Shown here one piece after another: positions 25,289 to 36,130 of a stretch of 64,000 nucleotides of DNA. This DNA is from Opitutaceae bacterium (GTDB lineage: Bacteria > Verrucomicrobiota > Verrucomicrobiia > Opitutales > Opitutaceae), in NCBI GenBank assembly GCA_027482185.1, contig JAIXWF010000011.1:310001-374000 (forward strand), read 5' to 3'. Under the pieces are notes generated by a model. That model worked only from the letters and a program-made list of their open reading frames with translations, made no database searches and had not been told where the DNA came from. The stretch's first letter is position 1, and each line of letters begins with the position of its first letter. The translations under genes were made by a program, and so were the position numbers.

Positions 25289-26724
25289 GGAAACGTCAGC
25301 CCGAACTGCCGCGCCGCATAGCCGAAGGTCACGGGTTTCGTGCCGGCGAGGGCGTCGCGCCAATTCCCCGCCGCCAATTTCCTTTCGAAGGCATCCAGCT
25401 CCGCGTCGTGCGCCGCGATCAGCCGCGCTTTGGTCGCCGGATCGAGAAACGCGTGCGCCAAGCTCGCGCGGCCGATTTGCCGGATCTCCGACCAGGCCAG
25501 ACGGTACCGCGTCACCGCCACGTAGTACTCGTCCGTCATCGTCGAGTGCCACCAGCCGCGGTCGTCGGTGTTGAGGCAAACGGGAATGCCGAGCCGCAGG
25601 TATTCGGGAAACGGATGCACCGCCAGGTCCGGCGTGTATTCGAGAAGGTGGTTGCTGATCAGGTTGATCTCCACGAGCCAACTCCGATTCCGCATCAGCA
25701 GCAGCGTATCCGGGTCCTTGATCAGCGTCACGGCATGCCCGATCCGGCTCGCCCCGAGCAGCAGCGTGTCGCGCACGTGCGTGTTGGGTCCGTCCATTTC
25801 GCCGGCGTGGATCGAAATTCCGATGTCGGCATGGCTGCGGCGCTGCTCGCGGAACGTGGTGAGGAAGCGGCTCGGGTAGCCGGTGCCGCGTTCCTCGATG
25901 CCGGCGAGATTGATCCCGACCCAACGGCCGCGGTGCCGATCGAGAAACTTGAAGATCCGGACGACCTGCGCTTCCGCGTCGGCAATGTACCGGTTGCCCG
26001 TGATCTGGAATCGCACCTCGACGCCCGTGGCTTTCGCGTCCGGCCGCTGTAACGCCGCCTCGTAGATCGCGGCGGCTTCGTCTTCGGGAATCGGTTTCCC
26101 TTCCGGGGTCTGCTGCGTGAACGGCGACGCCTGCAGTTCCAAGTACCGCACGCCCTCCGCCCCGTAGAGCTTCATCGTTTCGACGAGCAGCTCCGTCATC
26201 ACGACGGGGTCCTGCCCGAGGTGCGCCAGCCGCTGCCGCGGGGCGGCGAAAAACGTGTACCGCCCCTCGCCGGGCCGGTCGATCTGGTACTGCGAGATCC
26301 ACGCCGCGCGTTCCTCGGCCGTAAGCTCGCCGAGCGGTTTCCAGTCCCCGCGCGTCGCCTCGGGCAAAGCCCGCCACGCCGCGGCCCGGATCGTCTCGAA
26401 CGGATACACCGGCTCCGGCGCCGCAAGGTTGAAGGTCCCGCCGCCGCGCACGCGGGTGTAGTAGTCGGCACGGCCCTTGAGCGCCGGATCGGTTGCCGCC
26501 CGGAACCACTGCTCGGGAAAATAGGAACCGGGCAGATGGTTGTGCAGATCGCCGCCCTTCGGCAGCGCGTACAGCAGGGTGTACAATTCGCGGGCCGAGG
26601 CGCCGGCGCGGATCTCGTTCCACCGCGCTTCGAAATCGGCGCGCGCGGGCACCGCCGCCACGATCGCCACCGCACCCGCGGCGAGCGCCGCGGCCCAGCC
26701 GCGGACCGAGCGATGCGTTACCAT
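25285..26724 (-). CDS. Exported adenosine deaminase (ADGF-like), paralogue 2
   Basis: 479 aa from ATG 26724 with a signal peptide (WAAALAAGAVAIVAAVPARA). It is co-linear with paralogue 1 over its whole length. Shared elements are LPKGGDLHNHL with His61 and His63, ISIHAGE with the third His and catalytic Glu, RIGHAVTL (Ala in place of the Gly of paralogue 1), and NTDDRGWWHSTMTDEYY. It starts seven bases inside the 3' end of the adenine deaminase-like gene, so the two are translationally coupled. Expected role: periplasmic deamination of adenosine-type nucleosides. The similarity to paralogue 1 indicates duplication within the island. Confidence 0.91.
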   Translation of the reverse strand: MVTHRSVRGWAAALAAGAVAIVAAVPARADFEARWNEIRAGASARELYTLLYALPKGGDLHNHLPGSYFPEQWFRAATDPALKGRADYYTRVRGGGTFNLAAPEPVYPFETIRAAAWRALPEATRGDWKPLGELTAEERAAWISQYQIDRPGEGRYTFFAAPRQRLAHLGQDPVVMTELLVETMKLYGAEGVRYLELQASPFTQQTPEGKPIPEDEAAAIYEAALQRPDAKATGVEVRFQITGNRYIADAEAQVVRIFKFLDRHRGRWVGINLAGIEERGTGYPSRFLTTFREQRRSHADIGISIHAGEMDGPNTHVRDTLLLGASRIGHAVTLIKDPDTLLLMRNRSWLVEINLISNHLLEYTPDLAVHPFPEYLRLGIPVCLNTDDRGWWHSTMTDEYYVAVTRYRLAWSEIRQIGRASLAHAFLDPATKARLIAAHDAELDAFERKLAAGNWRDALAGTKPVTFGYAARQFGLTFP

Positions 26725-28643
26725 ACGACGGGATGGCGGTTGCCGTTGGTCACGTTCACGAACCCGACCGGGTCCGCGTCGTTCGGCGCCACCAACACCC
26801 AACGCCACGGCGTGCAGGTCAGGAAAACAACCGTGAGGTACTTCGGGAAACCCGGCGGCAAGGGCCGCGCGCTCGTCGGCGACGCCGGCATCCACTCCAC
26901 CTTGTCGGCGGCGTCGAGCAGCGCCTCCATCTCCTTCGCCGCCTCGGCCGCCGGCCGCTGCGTGAAGATGCCGCCGATCTCGTAGCGGATGCGCGCGGTG
27001 ACTTTGCCGTTGTGCACGAGCACCCAGCCGCCGCCCATCTTCGCGAGTTCGTTCGCCGCCAGCGCCATCGCGCTGTCGCTCGTGCCGAACACCCAGATGT
27101 TGTGGATGTCGTGCATGTACGACGAGGCGAGCGCGCTGTCCGCCGACATCGGGCCGGCATGCCGCCAGAACATCTTGGATACGCCTTTGCCGTGGAAGCG
27201 GTCGACGACCGCCACCTTGGAAATGTAGCGCTTCAAATCGCGCTGCACCTTGCCGTCGACGACCGGCAATTCGGCCGTGAGGTAGTCGTCCTTGAACCAG
27301 AACGGCTCGAGCAGCGCCGCCGTCGCGGTCTTGCGGTCGGGCGCCGGCGCCGCGATCTCGAAATCCGCCGCCGTCAACGTGCGGCCGATCTTGATCGTGT
27401 TGTGCGCCCACGCCGGGTACTCGATCTTCGGCACCGGCAGGAGAAACTTGCCGTTCTCCGCGGCCAATTGCCCGTCCGCGAAGACGCGGCCGATCTTCAC
27501 GAGCTTCGGATCTTCCTTGAGCAAGATGATGTCCGCCGCGCGGCCCGGGGCGATCGAGCCCACGAGGTGCTCGATGTGCCAGTGCCGCGCGGGATAGTAG
27601 CTCGCCATCGCGTACGCGGCTTCAACCGGTGCGCCGGCCCCGATGGCCAGCCGCACGTTGAAGTCCATCGTGCCGTTCTTCAACGAATCGTAGGCGTCGC
27701 GGTCGTCGGTCGTGATCGCGAGGTTCGACCAGTCGTTGAGTTTCTCCTGCACCAGCCGCGGGACCAGCGCCGGGATCGTACTCGGCGTCATCTGCACCGT
27801 CACGCCGCGCCGCAGTTTGTCCCAGCCTTCCTGCGCCTGGCGCACGGAGTGGTCGGACGAAAGACCGGCGGCGGAGAACGCGTTGATGGTGTCGAAATCC
27901 GTCAGGCCCGAGCCGTGGCCCTCGACCACGCCGCGCGCGTCCCACGTCGCCTGGATCACCTGCCACATGCGCGAGTAGCCGGGGTTCGCGGGGTTCGCGA
28001 CCGCGGGCCAGTCCATGACCTCGTCGAGACCGAGGACGCGCAGGTCTTTGGCCATGTTTTCGCGGATTTCCTTGTAGCCGTAGTATCCGCCGCCGAGCTC
28101 GAAGGCCGTCGGCGGCGTCGCGGAACTCAGCGCCACGAAATGCTTGAACGGCGAGCCGGCGTCGCGGGCTTTGAGCCAGAACTCGACGTTGTGCTCGCCG
28201 TCGACGTTGCCGAATTCATGCGTGCCGTCGACGGTCCACGTGTTGCCCTGCGCGATGACGAGCGCGGCCTCGTATTCCGGCGTGATGTGGGTGCTTTCGA
28301 TGTGCTTGTGGGATTCGCCGAAGCCGGGCACGGCCCACTCGCCCTTCGCGTCGACGATGCGGTCGCAGCGCCCGGGCCATTTGCCGACGGGGCCGACCCA
28401 CGCGATGCGCGGGCCCTTGATCACGATGTCCTGCGCCGGCTCCCATTGGAGCGTGAAAACGTTCAGCACGGTCGCGCCGCGCACGATGAGGTCGGCGGGT
28501 TCGCGGCCGAGGGCGACCTGCACGAGTTGCTGGCGCAGCTTCGTCTCGGCGTTGAAGACAAAGGGCTCGGCGGCCGGGAGCCGCAGCGTCGCGAGGCCGA
28601 GCAAGGCGGCCGCGACAGCGAGGAGACGGAGGTTCGATTTCAT
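26718..28643 (-). CDS. Exported adenine deaminase-like amidohydrolase
   Basis: 641 aa from ATG 28643 with a signal peptide (LRLLAVAAALLGLATLRLPA). It follows the adenine deaminase (COG1001) pattern: ADLIVRGATVLNVFTLQWEP, then the metal-binding PGFGESHKHIESTHITPEYE (His112, His114), a middle GHGSGLTDFDTINAF, ITTDDRDA, the composite-barrel GSIAPGRAADIILL, and a C-terminal region with VAVVDRFHGKG. The family normally uses iron or manganese to convert adenine to hypoxanthine. The signal peptide is unusual, since characterised Ade enzymes are cytoplasmic. It lies 14 bases after hupE and overlaps the next deaminase by seven bases. Confidence 0.87.
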   Translation of the reverse strand: MKSNLRLLAVAAALLGLATLRLPAAEPFVFNAETKLRQQLVQVALGREPADLIVRGATVLNVFTLQWEPAQDIVIKGPRIAWVGPVGKWPGRCDRIVDAKGEWAVPGFGESHKHIESTHITPEYEAALVIAQGNTWTVDGTHEFGNVDGEHNVEFWLKARDAGSPFKHFVALSSATPPTAFELGGGYYGYKEIRENMAKDLRVLGLDEVMDWPAVANPANPGYSRMWQVIQATWDARGVVEGHGSGLTDFDTINAFSAAGLSSDHSVRQAQEGWDKLRRGVTVQMTPSTIPALVPRLVQEKLNDWSNLAITTDDRDAYDSLKNGTMDFNVRLAIGAGAPVEAAYAMASYYPARHWHIEHLVGSIAPGRAADIILLKEDPKLVKIGRVFADGQLAAENGKFLLPVPKIEYPAWAHNTIKIGRTLTAADFEIAAPAPDRKTATAALLEPFWFKDDYLTAELPVVDGKVQRDLKRYISKVAVVDRFHGKGVSKMFWRHAGPMSADSALASSYMHDIHNIWVFGTSDSAMALAANELAKMGGGWVLVHNGKVTARIRYEIGGIFTQRPAAEAAKEMEALLDAADKVEWMPASPTSARPLPPGFPKYLTVVFLTCTPWRWVLVAPNDADPVGFVNVTNGNRHPVVW

Positions 28644-28657
28644 AAAGCTTAAGGAGG

Positions 28658-29929
28658 TCACCCGAAGAGCCGCTGCCCGGTCCAAGCCAGGCCCACGGCC
28701 GCGATCAGCCCGCAGGCCGGGATCACGATGCGCGGTCGGTACCAGGTCCGGTTCCGCCACCAGCCCACGGCGCCGAAGGCCAGGGCGATCACGGTGAGCT
28801 GGCCGAAATCGACCCCGAAGTTGAACGCCAGCAGCGCGGTCAGGAATTCCCGCCGCGGCAACGGCACCTCGGCCAGGCTGCTCGCAAACCCGAGGCCGTG
28901 CAGGAGCCCGAAGCCGAAGACCACCGCCAGCCGCGCCGAGGAAAGCTTCGGCCGGAAGATGTTTTCCAGGGCAACGCAGGCGATCGACAACGCGATCAAC
29001 GGTTCGACGATCCGCGACGGCACCGCCACGAGGCCGTACGCCGCAAGTCCGAGCGTCGTCGTGTGCGCGACGGTGAAGGCCGTGGTCTGCGTCAGCAGCG
29101 GCCGCCACGCCGGCGCCAGCAGGAACAGTCCGAGCACAAACAGGATATGGTCCGCGCCGCGCGGCAGGATATGCAGAAACCCGAGCCAGAGATACTGTCC
29201 GGCGGTTTCGAGGTGCTGGGCGATGCGCAGCGCGGTCGGGGAGACATTCGCCGCCGCGTCGGCGGTGGCCGCCGGCACAGATGCGGCTGCCGGTGCCGGA
29301 GCGGCCGCAAGGCCCGCCGCGGCCGGCGGCGGCACCAGATCGCCCAACACGGATTCGGGCACGGTAAACTCCCGGCTCGCCGTCCCCGGCAGCTCGACCC
29401 AGCGCGTGATCGCCACCTCCCGGGCCGGGGCGACGCACGACAGCGCCACCGGATACTCGAGCGGCGCCTGCGCGGCCGTGGCCAGCGCCAGTACCTTGGC
29501 GCCGGTCGGCCACACCGCCGCCAGTTCGAAGGTCGTCATCGCGGCCACGTTGGGATCCGCCACCTCGCCGGGCGCGACCTGCGGCAAGCGCGCCCGCAGG
29601 AACCGCAACGGCACGCGCACGCCGTCGGCCTGCATCGCCAGCCAGCCGTCCAGCCGCGGGCCCAGTTCGCCGGTGATGCGCTCCCGGCCGGCCGCATCCG
29701 CCGCGAGCAGAGCCGCGTAGCCCGCCGGCCCGCCCAGCGCCTGGGTCAGATCGAGGTCGACCGTCACCCGCAGCTCCGGCCCGGCCCCGAACGCCACGGC
29801 CACGCGCGTCATGTTCAGCAGGTGCGCCTCCGCCGCGGCCGGGAAGGCCAAGGCCAACCCCGGCAGCCAACGCAACAGCAGGCGGGCGATTCGGCGGCGC
29901 ACGGGCCCGCAGAGCAGCCGCAGTGCCAT
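28658..29929 (-). CDS. HupE/UreJ-like membrane permease with periplasmic N-terminal domain
   Basis: 423 aa from ATG 29929. A signal sequence (LLRWLPGLALAFPAAAEA) precedes a soluble domain of roughly 200 residues. The C-terminal half has about six membrane segments with the HupE/UreJ pattern: FLHILPRGADHILFVLGLFL, TTAFTVAHTTTLGLA, IALSIACVALENI, FGLLHGLGFASSL and FNFGVDFGQL. The conserved His and Asp residues in these segments are thought to bind nickel or cobalt in the family. It is the first gene of an operon with three metal-dependent deaminase-type enzymes, so metal supply to their periplasmic active sites is a reasonable inference. An AGTAAG-N5-ACT site lies just upstream of the start. 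Confidence 0.86.
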   Translation of the reverse strand: MALRLLCGPVRRRIARLLLRWLPGLALAFPAAAEAHLLNMTRVAVAFGAGPELRVTVDLDLTQALGGPAGYAALLAADAAGRERITGELGPRLDGWLAMQADGVRVPLRFLRARLPQVAPGEVADPNVAAMTTFELAAVWPTGAKVLALATAAQAPLEYPVALSCVAPAREVAITRWVELPGTASREFTVPESVLGDLVPPPAAAGLAAAPAPAAASVPAATADAAANVSPTALRIAQHLETAGQYLWLGFLHILPRGADHILFVLGLFLLAPAWRPLLTQTTAFTVAHTTTLGLAAYGLVAVPSRIVEPLIALSIACVALENIFRPKLSSARLAVVFGFGLLHGLGFASSLAEVPLPRREFLTALLAFNFGVDFGQLTVIALAFGAVGWWRNRTWYRPRIVIPACGLIAAVGLAWTGQRLFG

Positions 29930-29937
29930 CCGGACGA

Positions 29938-29951
29938 AGTAAGTGAATACT
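29938..29951. promoter_or_regulatory. Candidate TetR-type operator upstream of hupE
   Basis: AGTAAGTGAATACT shares 11 of 14 bases with AGTAAGCGTTTACT at 14384. It ends nine bases before the hupE start, in the ribosome-binding-site region, where a bound repressor would block transcription or initiation. An overlapping TACTTTC/AGTAGAGT element extends it on one side, as in the 18772 site. Confidence 0.45.
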
Positions 29952-30190
29952 CTACTTTCCGGCGCCGGCCGCGGCGCCGCGGGCCCCGGCCCGGGTGCGG
30001 GCGGAGGGCCGCGCTTCGCGGTTGAACTTCGGGGCCGTTCGGGTCCACTCCCGTTCCCCAACGCCCTTTCCGCACCGTGCCCCGTTTCCGGACGGGCCCG
30101 CGTCGCGTTTTCCTCCCGGCCCCGCGCTTCCGTTCCCGCGGCTCGGCCCCTCCCCAACCGACGGTTGACGCCGTCCCCCACGTTCCGCCC

Positions 30191-32656
<2,466 letters not shown>

Positions 32657-32657
32657 A

Positions 32658-32697
32658 CCGTCCGGCTCCGGCCGCCCGGTGCGGCCGGTCCGGACGG
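32658..32697. terminator. Bidirectional hairpin between convergent genes
   Basis: CCGTCCGG-CT-CCGGCCGC pairs with GCGGCCGG-T-CCGGACGG (about 17 bp with one small bulge). It fills the 45-base gap between the convergent histidine kinase and chemoreceptor genes. No T-run on either strand. Confidence 0.55.
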
Positions 32698-32701
32698 ATG
32701 C

Positions 32702-34411
32702 TCAGTGCGTCAAATCCGCGAACGCGTCGTCCGACGCGCCCCGGGCCGCGGGCGGCTGATGCGTGGTGATGCCGCTGCGGGCGGTCTTCGCGGGCCGCGG
32801 GCGGAATTTCTCCGCGGGCCGCGCGGCGGCGCGATCGGTCAGCCGGGCGCCCTCCGGGCGCAGTTCGCCGGACCGGCCCTTCAGGTCGTTTGCGCGCCGT
32901 CCGCCGATCAGGGCGAAGAGTTGGCCGACGAGGCCGTTGAGCTCCGCCGCCTGCGCATTGAGCTCTTCCGCCGCGGACGCGGATTCCTCCGCGGCTGCCG
33001 CGTTGGACTGGGTCACCTTGTCGAGCTCCACTGCGGAGGTGTTCACCTGGTGGATGCCCTGCGATTGCTCCGACGACGCCTGCGCGATCTCCGCCACAAG
33101 GCTGTCGAGTTGGCGGACCTTTTCGATGATTTGGCCGAGGGATTCGGCCACTTCCGCGCCGATGCGCGAGCCTTCCTCGCTGTTGTGCAGGGCGGACTCG
33201 ATCTTTCCGGCCGTCTCGCGGGCCGCGCTCGCGGAACGCTGGGCCAAGGCCCGCACTTCCTCCGCGACGACGGCGAAGCCGGCTCCGGCCTCCCCGGCGC
33301 GCGCCGCTTCGACCGCGGCATTGAGCGCCAGCAGATTGGTCTGGAAGGCGATTTCGTCGATCGTCTTCACGATCTTGGCGATCTCGCCGCTCGACCCCTT
33401 CAGCTGCCCCATCGCGGAATTGAGTTGGTCGACCGAAGCGGCCCCGCGGTCGGCCGAGGTCCGCGCGGCATTGGCCAGTTCCTTGGCGTTCGCGGCATGG
33501 TCGGCGTTGCGCTTGGTGACTCCCGACATCTGCTCCAACGCGGCGCTCGTTTCCTCGAGCGAGGCGGCCTGCTGGCTCGCGCCTTCCGCCAAAGTCTGGC
33601 TCGAGGAGGAAACCTGCGTGGCGGCGGCGGCAATCTGCTCGGAGCCGGCGATGAGGGAGTTGCTCGCCGTCCGGAGCGGATTGACGATCATCCGCTGCGA
33701 AAGAACCCAGAAACCCACCATCGCGCCGACGGTAAGCGGCAGCATCCAGGCCAAGGTAACCATCATGCCGTGGCGCACGGAGGCATCGACGCGGGCGAAA
33801 TCGGTCTTGAGCACGAAGGCGCCGTGGACTTCCCCGGCCTTCCAGTTTTCCATCTGGAAGCCGACGATGTCTTTGCCGTCCTTGGTCGGACTGTTCGCGG
33901 GGTCGCCGTGGCAAGTCAGGCAGTCCTGCGTGAGCTTCACCGGCCGGGCCAGCAGAATGGTATTGGTCGCGCGGTCGGCCTTGAACAATTCGGGCACCGT
34001 ACCGCTCTCGAGCACCTTGAGGAGTTCCGCCTCCTCGGGCCGCGGTTTGTTTTTCGAGTTGCGGGCGTTGTTTTTCGGCACCCGGAATTCGAAGCCGAGA
34101 TCCTGCGCCGCCTTGCCGGCCGCCTTCCAGGCCGCCACGACCGGAATCGTGTCGTACAGCGCGCTGCCCCGCAGATCGCCCGACGCCTTGTAATCGGCGA
34201 GGAGCTTCTCGAGATTGAAGGCGCCGCTGTTGCCGAGATCGGAGATGCTGCCGCGCACATCCTCCGCTTCGACGAGCGTCGAGTGCATCGTATCCTGCAG
34301 CAATCGGATTCCTTGGGCTTCCAGTTCCTGCTTCTGGACAAAAAGAGCGGCACACACCGTGACCGCGATGGCGGCGAAAGCCGCGAGGAGAATTTTGGTA
34401 CTGAGGTTCAT
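32702..34411 (-). CDS. Methyl-accepting chemotaxis protein with DUF3365 heme sensor domain
   Basis: 569 aa. One N-terminal membrane segment (about 8-25) precedes a periplasmic Tll0287-like/DUF3365 domain carrying the heme c motif CLTCH (Cys164, Cys167, His168). A second membrane segment (about 212-232) follows. The cytoplasmic part is a methyl-accepting signalling domain with the conserved hairpin tip [20 protein letters not shown]. Alanine-rich flanks carry possible methylation Glu/Gln pairs. The C-terminal tail is basic and proline-rich. Likely senses redox state or a diatomic gas via heme. It is convergent with the ethylene-receptor-like kinase; no che genes are nearby, so the core machinery must be elsewhere. 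Confidence 0.92.
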   Translation of the reverse strand: MNLSTKILLAAFAAIAVTVCAALFVQKQELEAQGIRLLQDTMHSTLVEAEDVRGSISDLGNSGAFNLEKLLADYKASGDLRGSALYDTIPVVAAWKAAGKAAQDLGFEFRVPKNNARNSKNKPRPEEAELLKVLESGTVPELFKADRATNTILLARPVKLTQDCLTCHGDPANSPTKDGKDIVGFQMENWKAGEVHGAFVLKTDFARVDASVRHGMMVTLAWMLPLTVGAMVGFWVLSQRMIVNPLRTASNSLIAGSEQIAAAATQVSSSSQTLAEGASQQAASLEETSAALEQMSGVTKRNADHAANAKELANAARTSADRGAASVDQLNSAMGQLKGSSGEIAKIVKTIDEIAFQTNLLALNAAVEAARAGEAGAGFAVVAEEVRALAQRSASAARETAGKIESALHNSEEGSRIGAEVAESLGQIIEKVRQLDSLVAEIAQASSEQSQGIHQVNTSAVELDKVTQSNAAAAEESASAAEELNAQAAELNGLVGQLFALIGGRRANDLKGRSGELRPEGARLTDRAAARPAEKFRPRPAKTARSGITTHQPPAARGASDDAFADLTH

Positions 34412-34827
34412 GGGACAGGACGCGAGGGGATTGGGGTCGGAGCATCGTCGTATCGGACCTGAAACTACGGCGCTGAAGGCATCTACGGGATTCGACTAGT
34501 CGCGCGGCCACGCTGCCGGAGATCCGCCCGATCGCACCTGACGGCCGCCCGATCGAGCCCGAGGGTCGCCGGTCCGGCGGCACCGACCGCTGCAAGGCAA
34601 CGACTTGGCCGCTTCCGCGCCAGCGCCCCGCCCACGGGTCGACGCGCCGGCCGGATCACCGGCTACTGAAGTAAAACTAGGGGGACGCACCTGCCGGCGC
34701 CGCGGCGCGCCTTGCCGCGCTCGCCGTGGACCGGCAATGTTCGGGCTAGCCATGCCGCGGCGAAAAGGTCTGGCTACACGGTTTCCAACCACTCCTTCCG
34801 TTCGCCTTTTTCCGCACCCGACTTCGT
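34412..34827. other. Intergenic region, no gene recognised
   Basis: About 416 bases separate the chemoreceptor start from the small periplasmic protein. A repeated GCCCGATCG word (34518-34560) and several GC-rich self-complementary runs are visible. I could not match a known riboswitch or RNA. It presumably holds divergent promoters for the two flanking genes. Confidence 0.4.
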
Positions 34828-35271
34828 ATGAACAAACTCGCGCTCCTCGTCCTTGCCGTTTCCCTCCCCGTCGCCGGCGTTCGCGCCGCCGACACCAAAG
34901 CCGCCGCGCCGTCGGCCCCGGCGCCCAAGCAGCAGAAGCTTCTCAAAGTTTCGACGCTCAACACCGCCGAGGCGAACCGCGAATTCCAGGCCAACGTCCA
35001 GTTGATCCAGGCGCAGCGCGAGGCGGCCGTCCAAATCAACGCCGCGATGGAGAAGGAAACGGACGCGGCGAAAAAGAAGGAACTCAAGAGCCAGCTCGAC
35101 GCGCTGATCGCCAAGCTGAACGAGAACAACGAAAAGATGCGCAAGGCCTACGGCTTTTCACTCGAGCGCAATTACACCATGGAGATCGAGAAGGCCCATG
35201 TGTACATGCTCGTGACCGACGAGGAAGCCGCGAAGATCGAGGCGGCCCAGAAGGCCGCGCCGAAAAAGTAA
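34828..35271 (+). CDS. Small periplasmic coiled-coil protein, unknown function
   Basis: 147 aa with a signal peptide (LALLVLAVSLPVAGVRAAD). The mature part has a short Ala/Pro linker, then continuous charged helix with heptad spacing of Leu/Ala (QINAAMEKETDAAKKKELKS onward), and a Lys-rich end. The pattern resembles OmpH/Skp-like helical proteins only in a general way; I do not recognise the family. A canonical terminator follows directly, so it is a monocistronic gene. Length and composition suggest a structural or chaperone-like periplasmic role (weak inference). Confidence 0.75.
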   Translation: MNKLALLVLAVSLPVAGVRAADTKAAAPSAPAPKQQKLLKVSTLNTAEANREFQANVQLIQAQREAAVQINAAMEKETDAAKKKELKSQLDALIAKLNENNEKMRKAYGFSLERNYTMEIEKAHVYMLVTDEEAAKIEAAQKAAPKK

Positions 35272-35282
35272 GGCGATTGCCC

Positions 35283-35311
35283 GCCGGACCCCGCCCGGGT
35301 CCGGCTTTTTT
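35283..35311 (+). terminator. Rho-independent terminator
   Basis: GCCGGACCC, loop CGCCC, GGGTCCGGC: a perfect 9-bp stem followed by six T residues, 11 bases after the stop codon at 35271. Confidence 0.92.
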
Positions 35312-35346
35312 GCGCCCGCGCCCCGGCGTTCGCCGCGACCGCGGCT

Positions 35347-36048
35347 TCAGGGCTCGGTGTCGTCCGCCAACCAGCCGAACAGGCGGGCGTAGGTGTAGCT
35401 CACCAGCTCGAGGAGCTCGGTCTTGACGCCGACGCTCGACCGCCACCACGTGCGGGCGTCGTACCGCTCGTCCGGCACCGCCACGATGCCGATCGCCACC
35501 CCGGAGCCGAAGGCCTGTTCGTACATCAGCCGGGTGCGGCGGGCATGGGCCCCCGGGGTCATCACGCAGATTGCCCGCGGCATCGGGCCGCGGGCCCCGA
35601 GCCAAGCCCTCACGGCCTGGGCCGAAGCCAACGTCCGGTCCCGCTTCACCTTCGGTCCCGCCACCGCCGCCACCGCCGCCGCGGGCGCCCCGAGCCGCAG
35701 CAGGGTCGCGCGCCCGAGCTCGGCGTAGGAGCCGTAGTCGGACAGCGCCTCCCCGCGCTCCATCGGCCCCCCGGAGGCCACGATTTGTTTGTATCCGCCT
35801 TGCCGGTACTCGGCCCAGGCGGCCGCAACGACAAAGTCCGGGGACCACGCCTCGACCACGAGCACCTCCGCGGCCGGGACGCGGGCGGTCACGGCCAGGA
35901 ACCGCGGCAGGCCCAGCGCGCCTCCCGCCGCGATCGCCGCCGCGGCCAGCCCGGCCAACAGCAGCGTCCGCCACGTCGGCACCGGCACCGTCCGGCGGCG
36001 GAACCAGCGGCCGGCGGCGGCGAGATCACGTTCGGAACCGGCGGGCAT
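35347..36048 (-). CDS. YdcF/ElyC (DUF218) family membrane protein
   Basis: 233 aa from ATG 36048; a longer frame upstream would overlap the divergent gene at 36131, so this start is preferred. One membrane segment (LLLAGLAAAAIAAGGALGL) is followed by a DUF218 domain. Family features are VLVVEAWSPDFVVAAA at the start, a KQIVASGGPME strand-loop, SYAELGRATLLRLG, the SAQAVRAWL helix, and TPGAHARRTRLMYEQAFG with the conserved His-x-x-Arg. The family includes ElyC/SanA envelope proteins; the reaction is not established. Divergent from the TIM-barrel gene. Confidence 0.8.
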   Translation of the reverse strand: MPAGSERDLAAAGRWFRRRTVPVPTWRTLLLAGLAAAAIAAGGALGLPRFLAVTARVPAAEVLVVEAWSPDFVVAAAWAEYRQGGYKQIVASGGPMERGEALSDYGSYAELGRATLLRLGAPAAAVAAVAGPKVKRDRTLASAQAVRAWLGARGPMPRAICVMTPGAHARRTRLMYEQAFGSGVAIGIVAVPDERYDARTWWRSSVGVKTELLELVSYTYARLFGWLADDTEP

Positions 36049-36130
36049 CAGCGCAATCAGCCGGCTTTGGCCGCCGCTGACAAGCGCCCGGCGCGCTCGA
36101 CACCCCGGCCCGGAACGCCACCATCGCTCC

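Noticed and set aside
28644-28660. AAGGAGGT-like sequence on plus near 28651
   Set aside because: It looks like a Shine-Dalgarno sequence, but no plus-strand gene follows. It is the spacer between the minus-strand hupE and adenine deaminase genes.
34680-34800. Possible riboswitch before the small coiled-coil protein
   Set aside because: Some GC-rich complementarity is present, but no class-specific conserved core could be matched by eye.
35266-35280. Another AGTAAG word (AGTAAGGCGATTGC)
   Set aside because: It is formed by the stop codon of the small coiled-coil protein and lacks the N5-ACT part.
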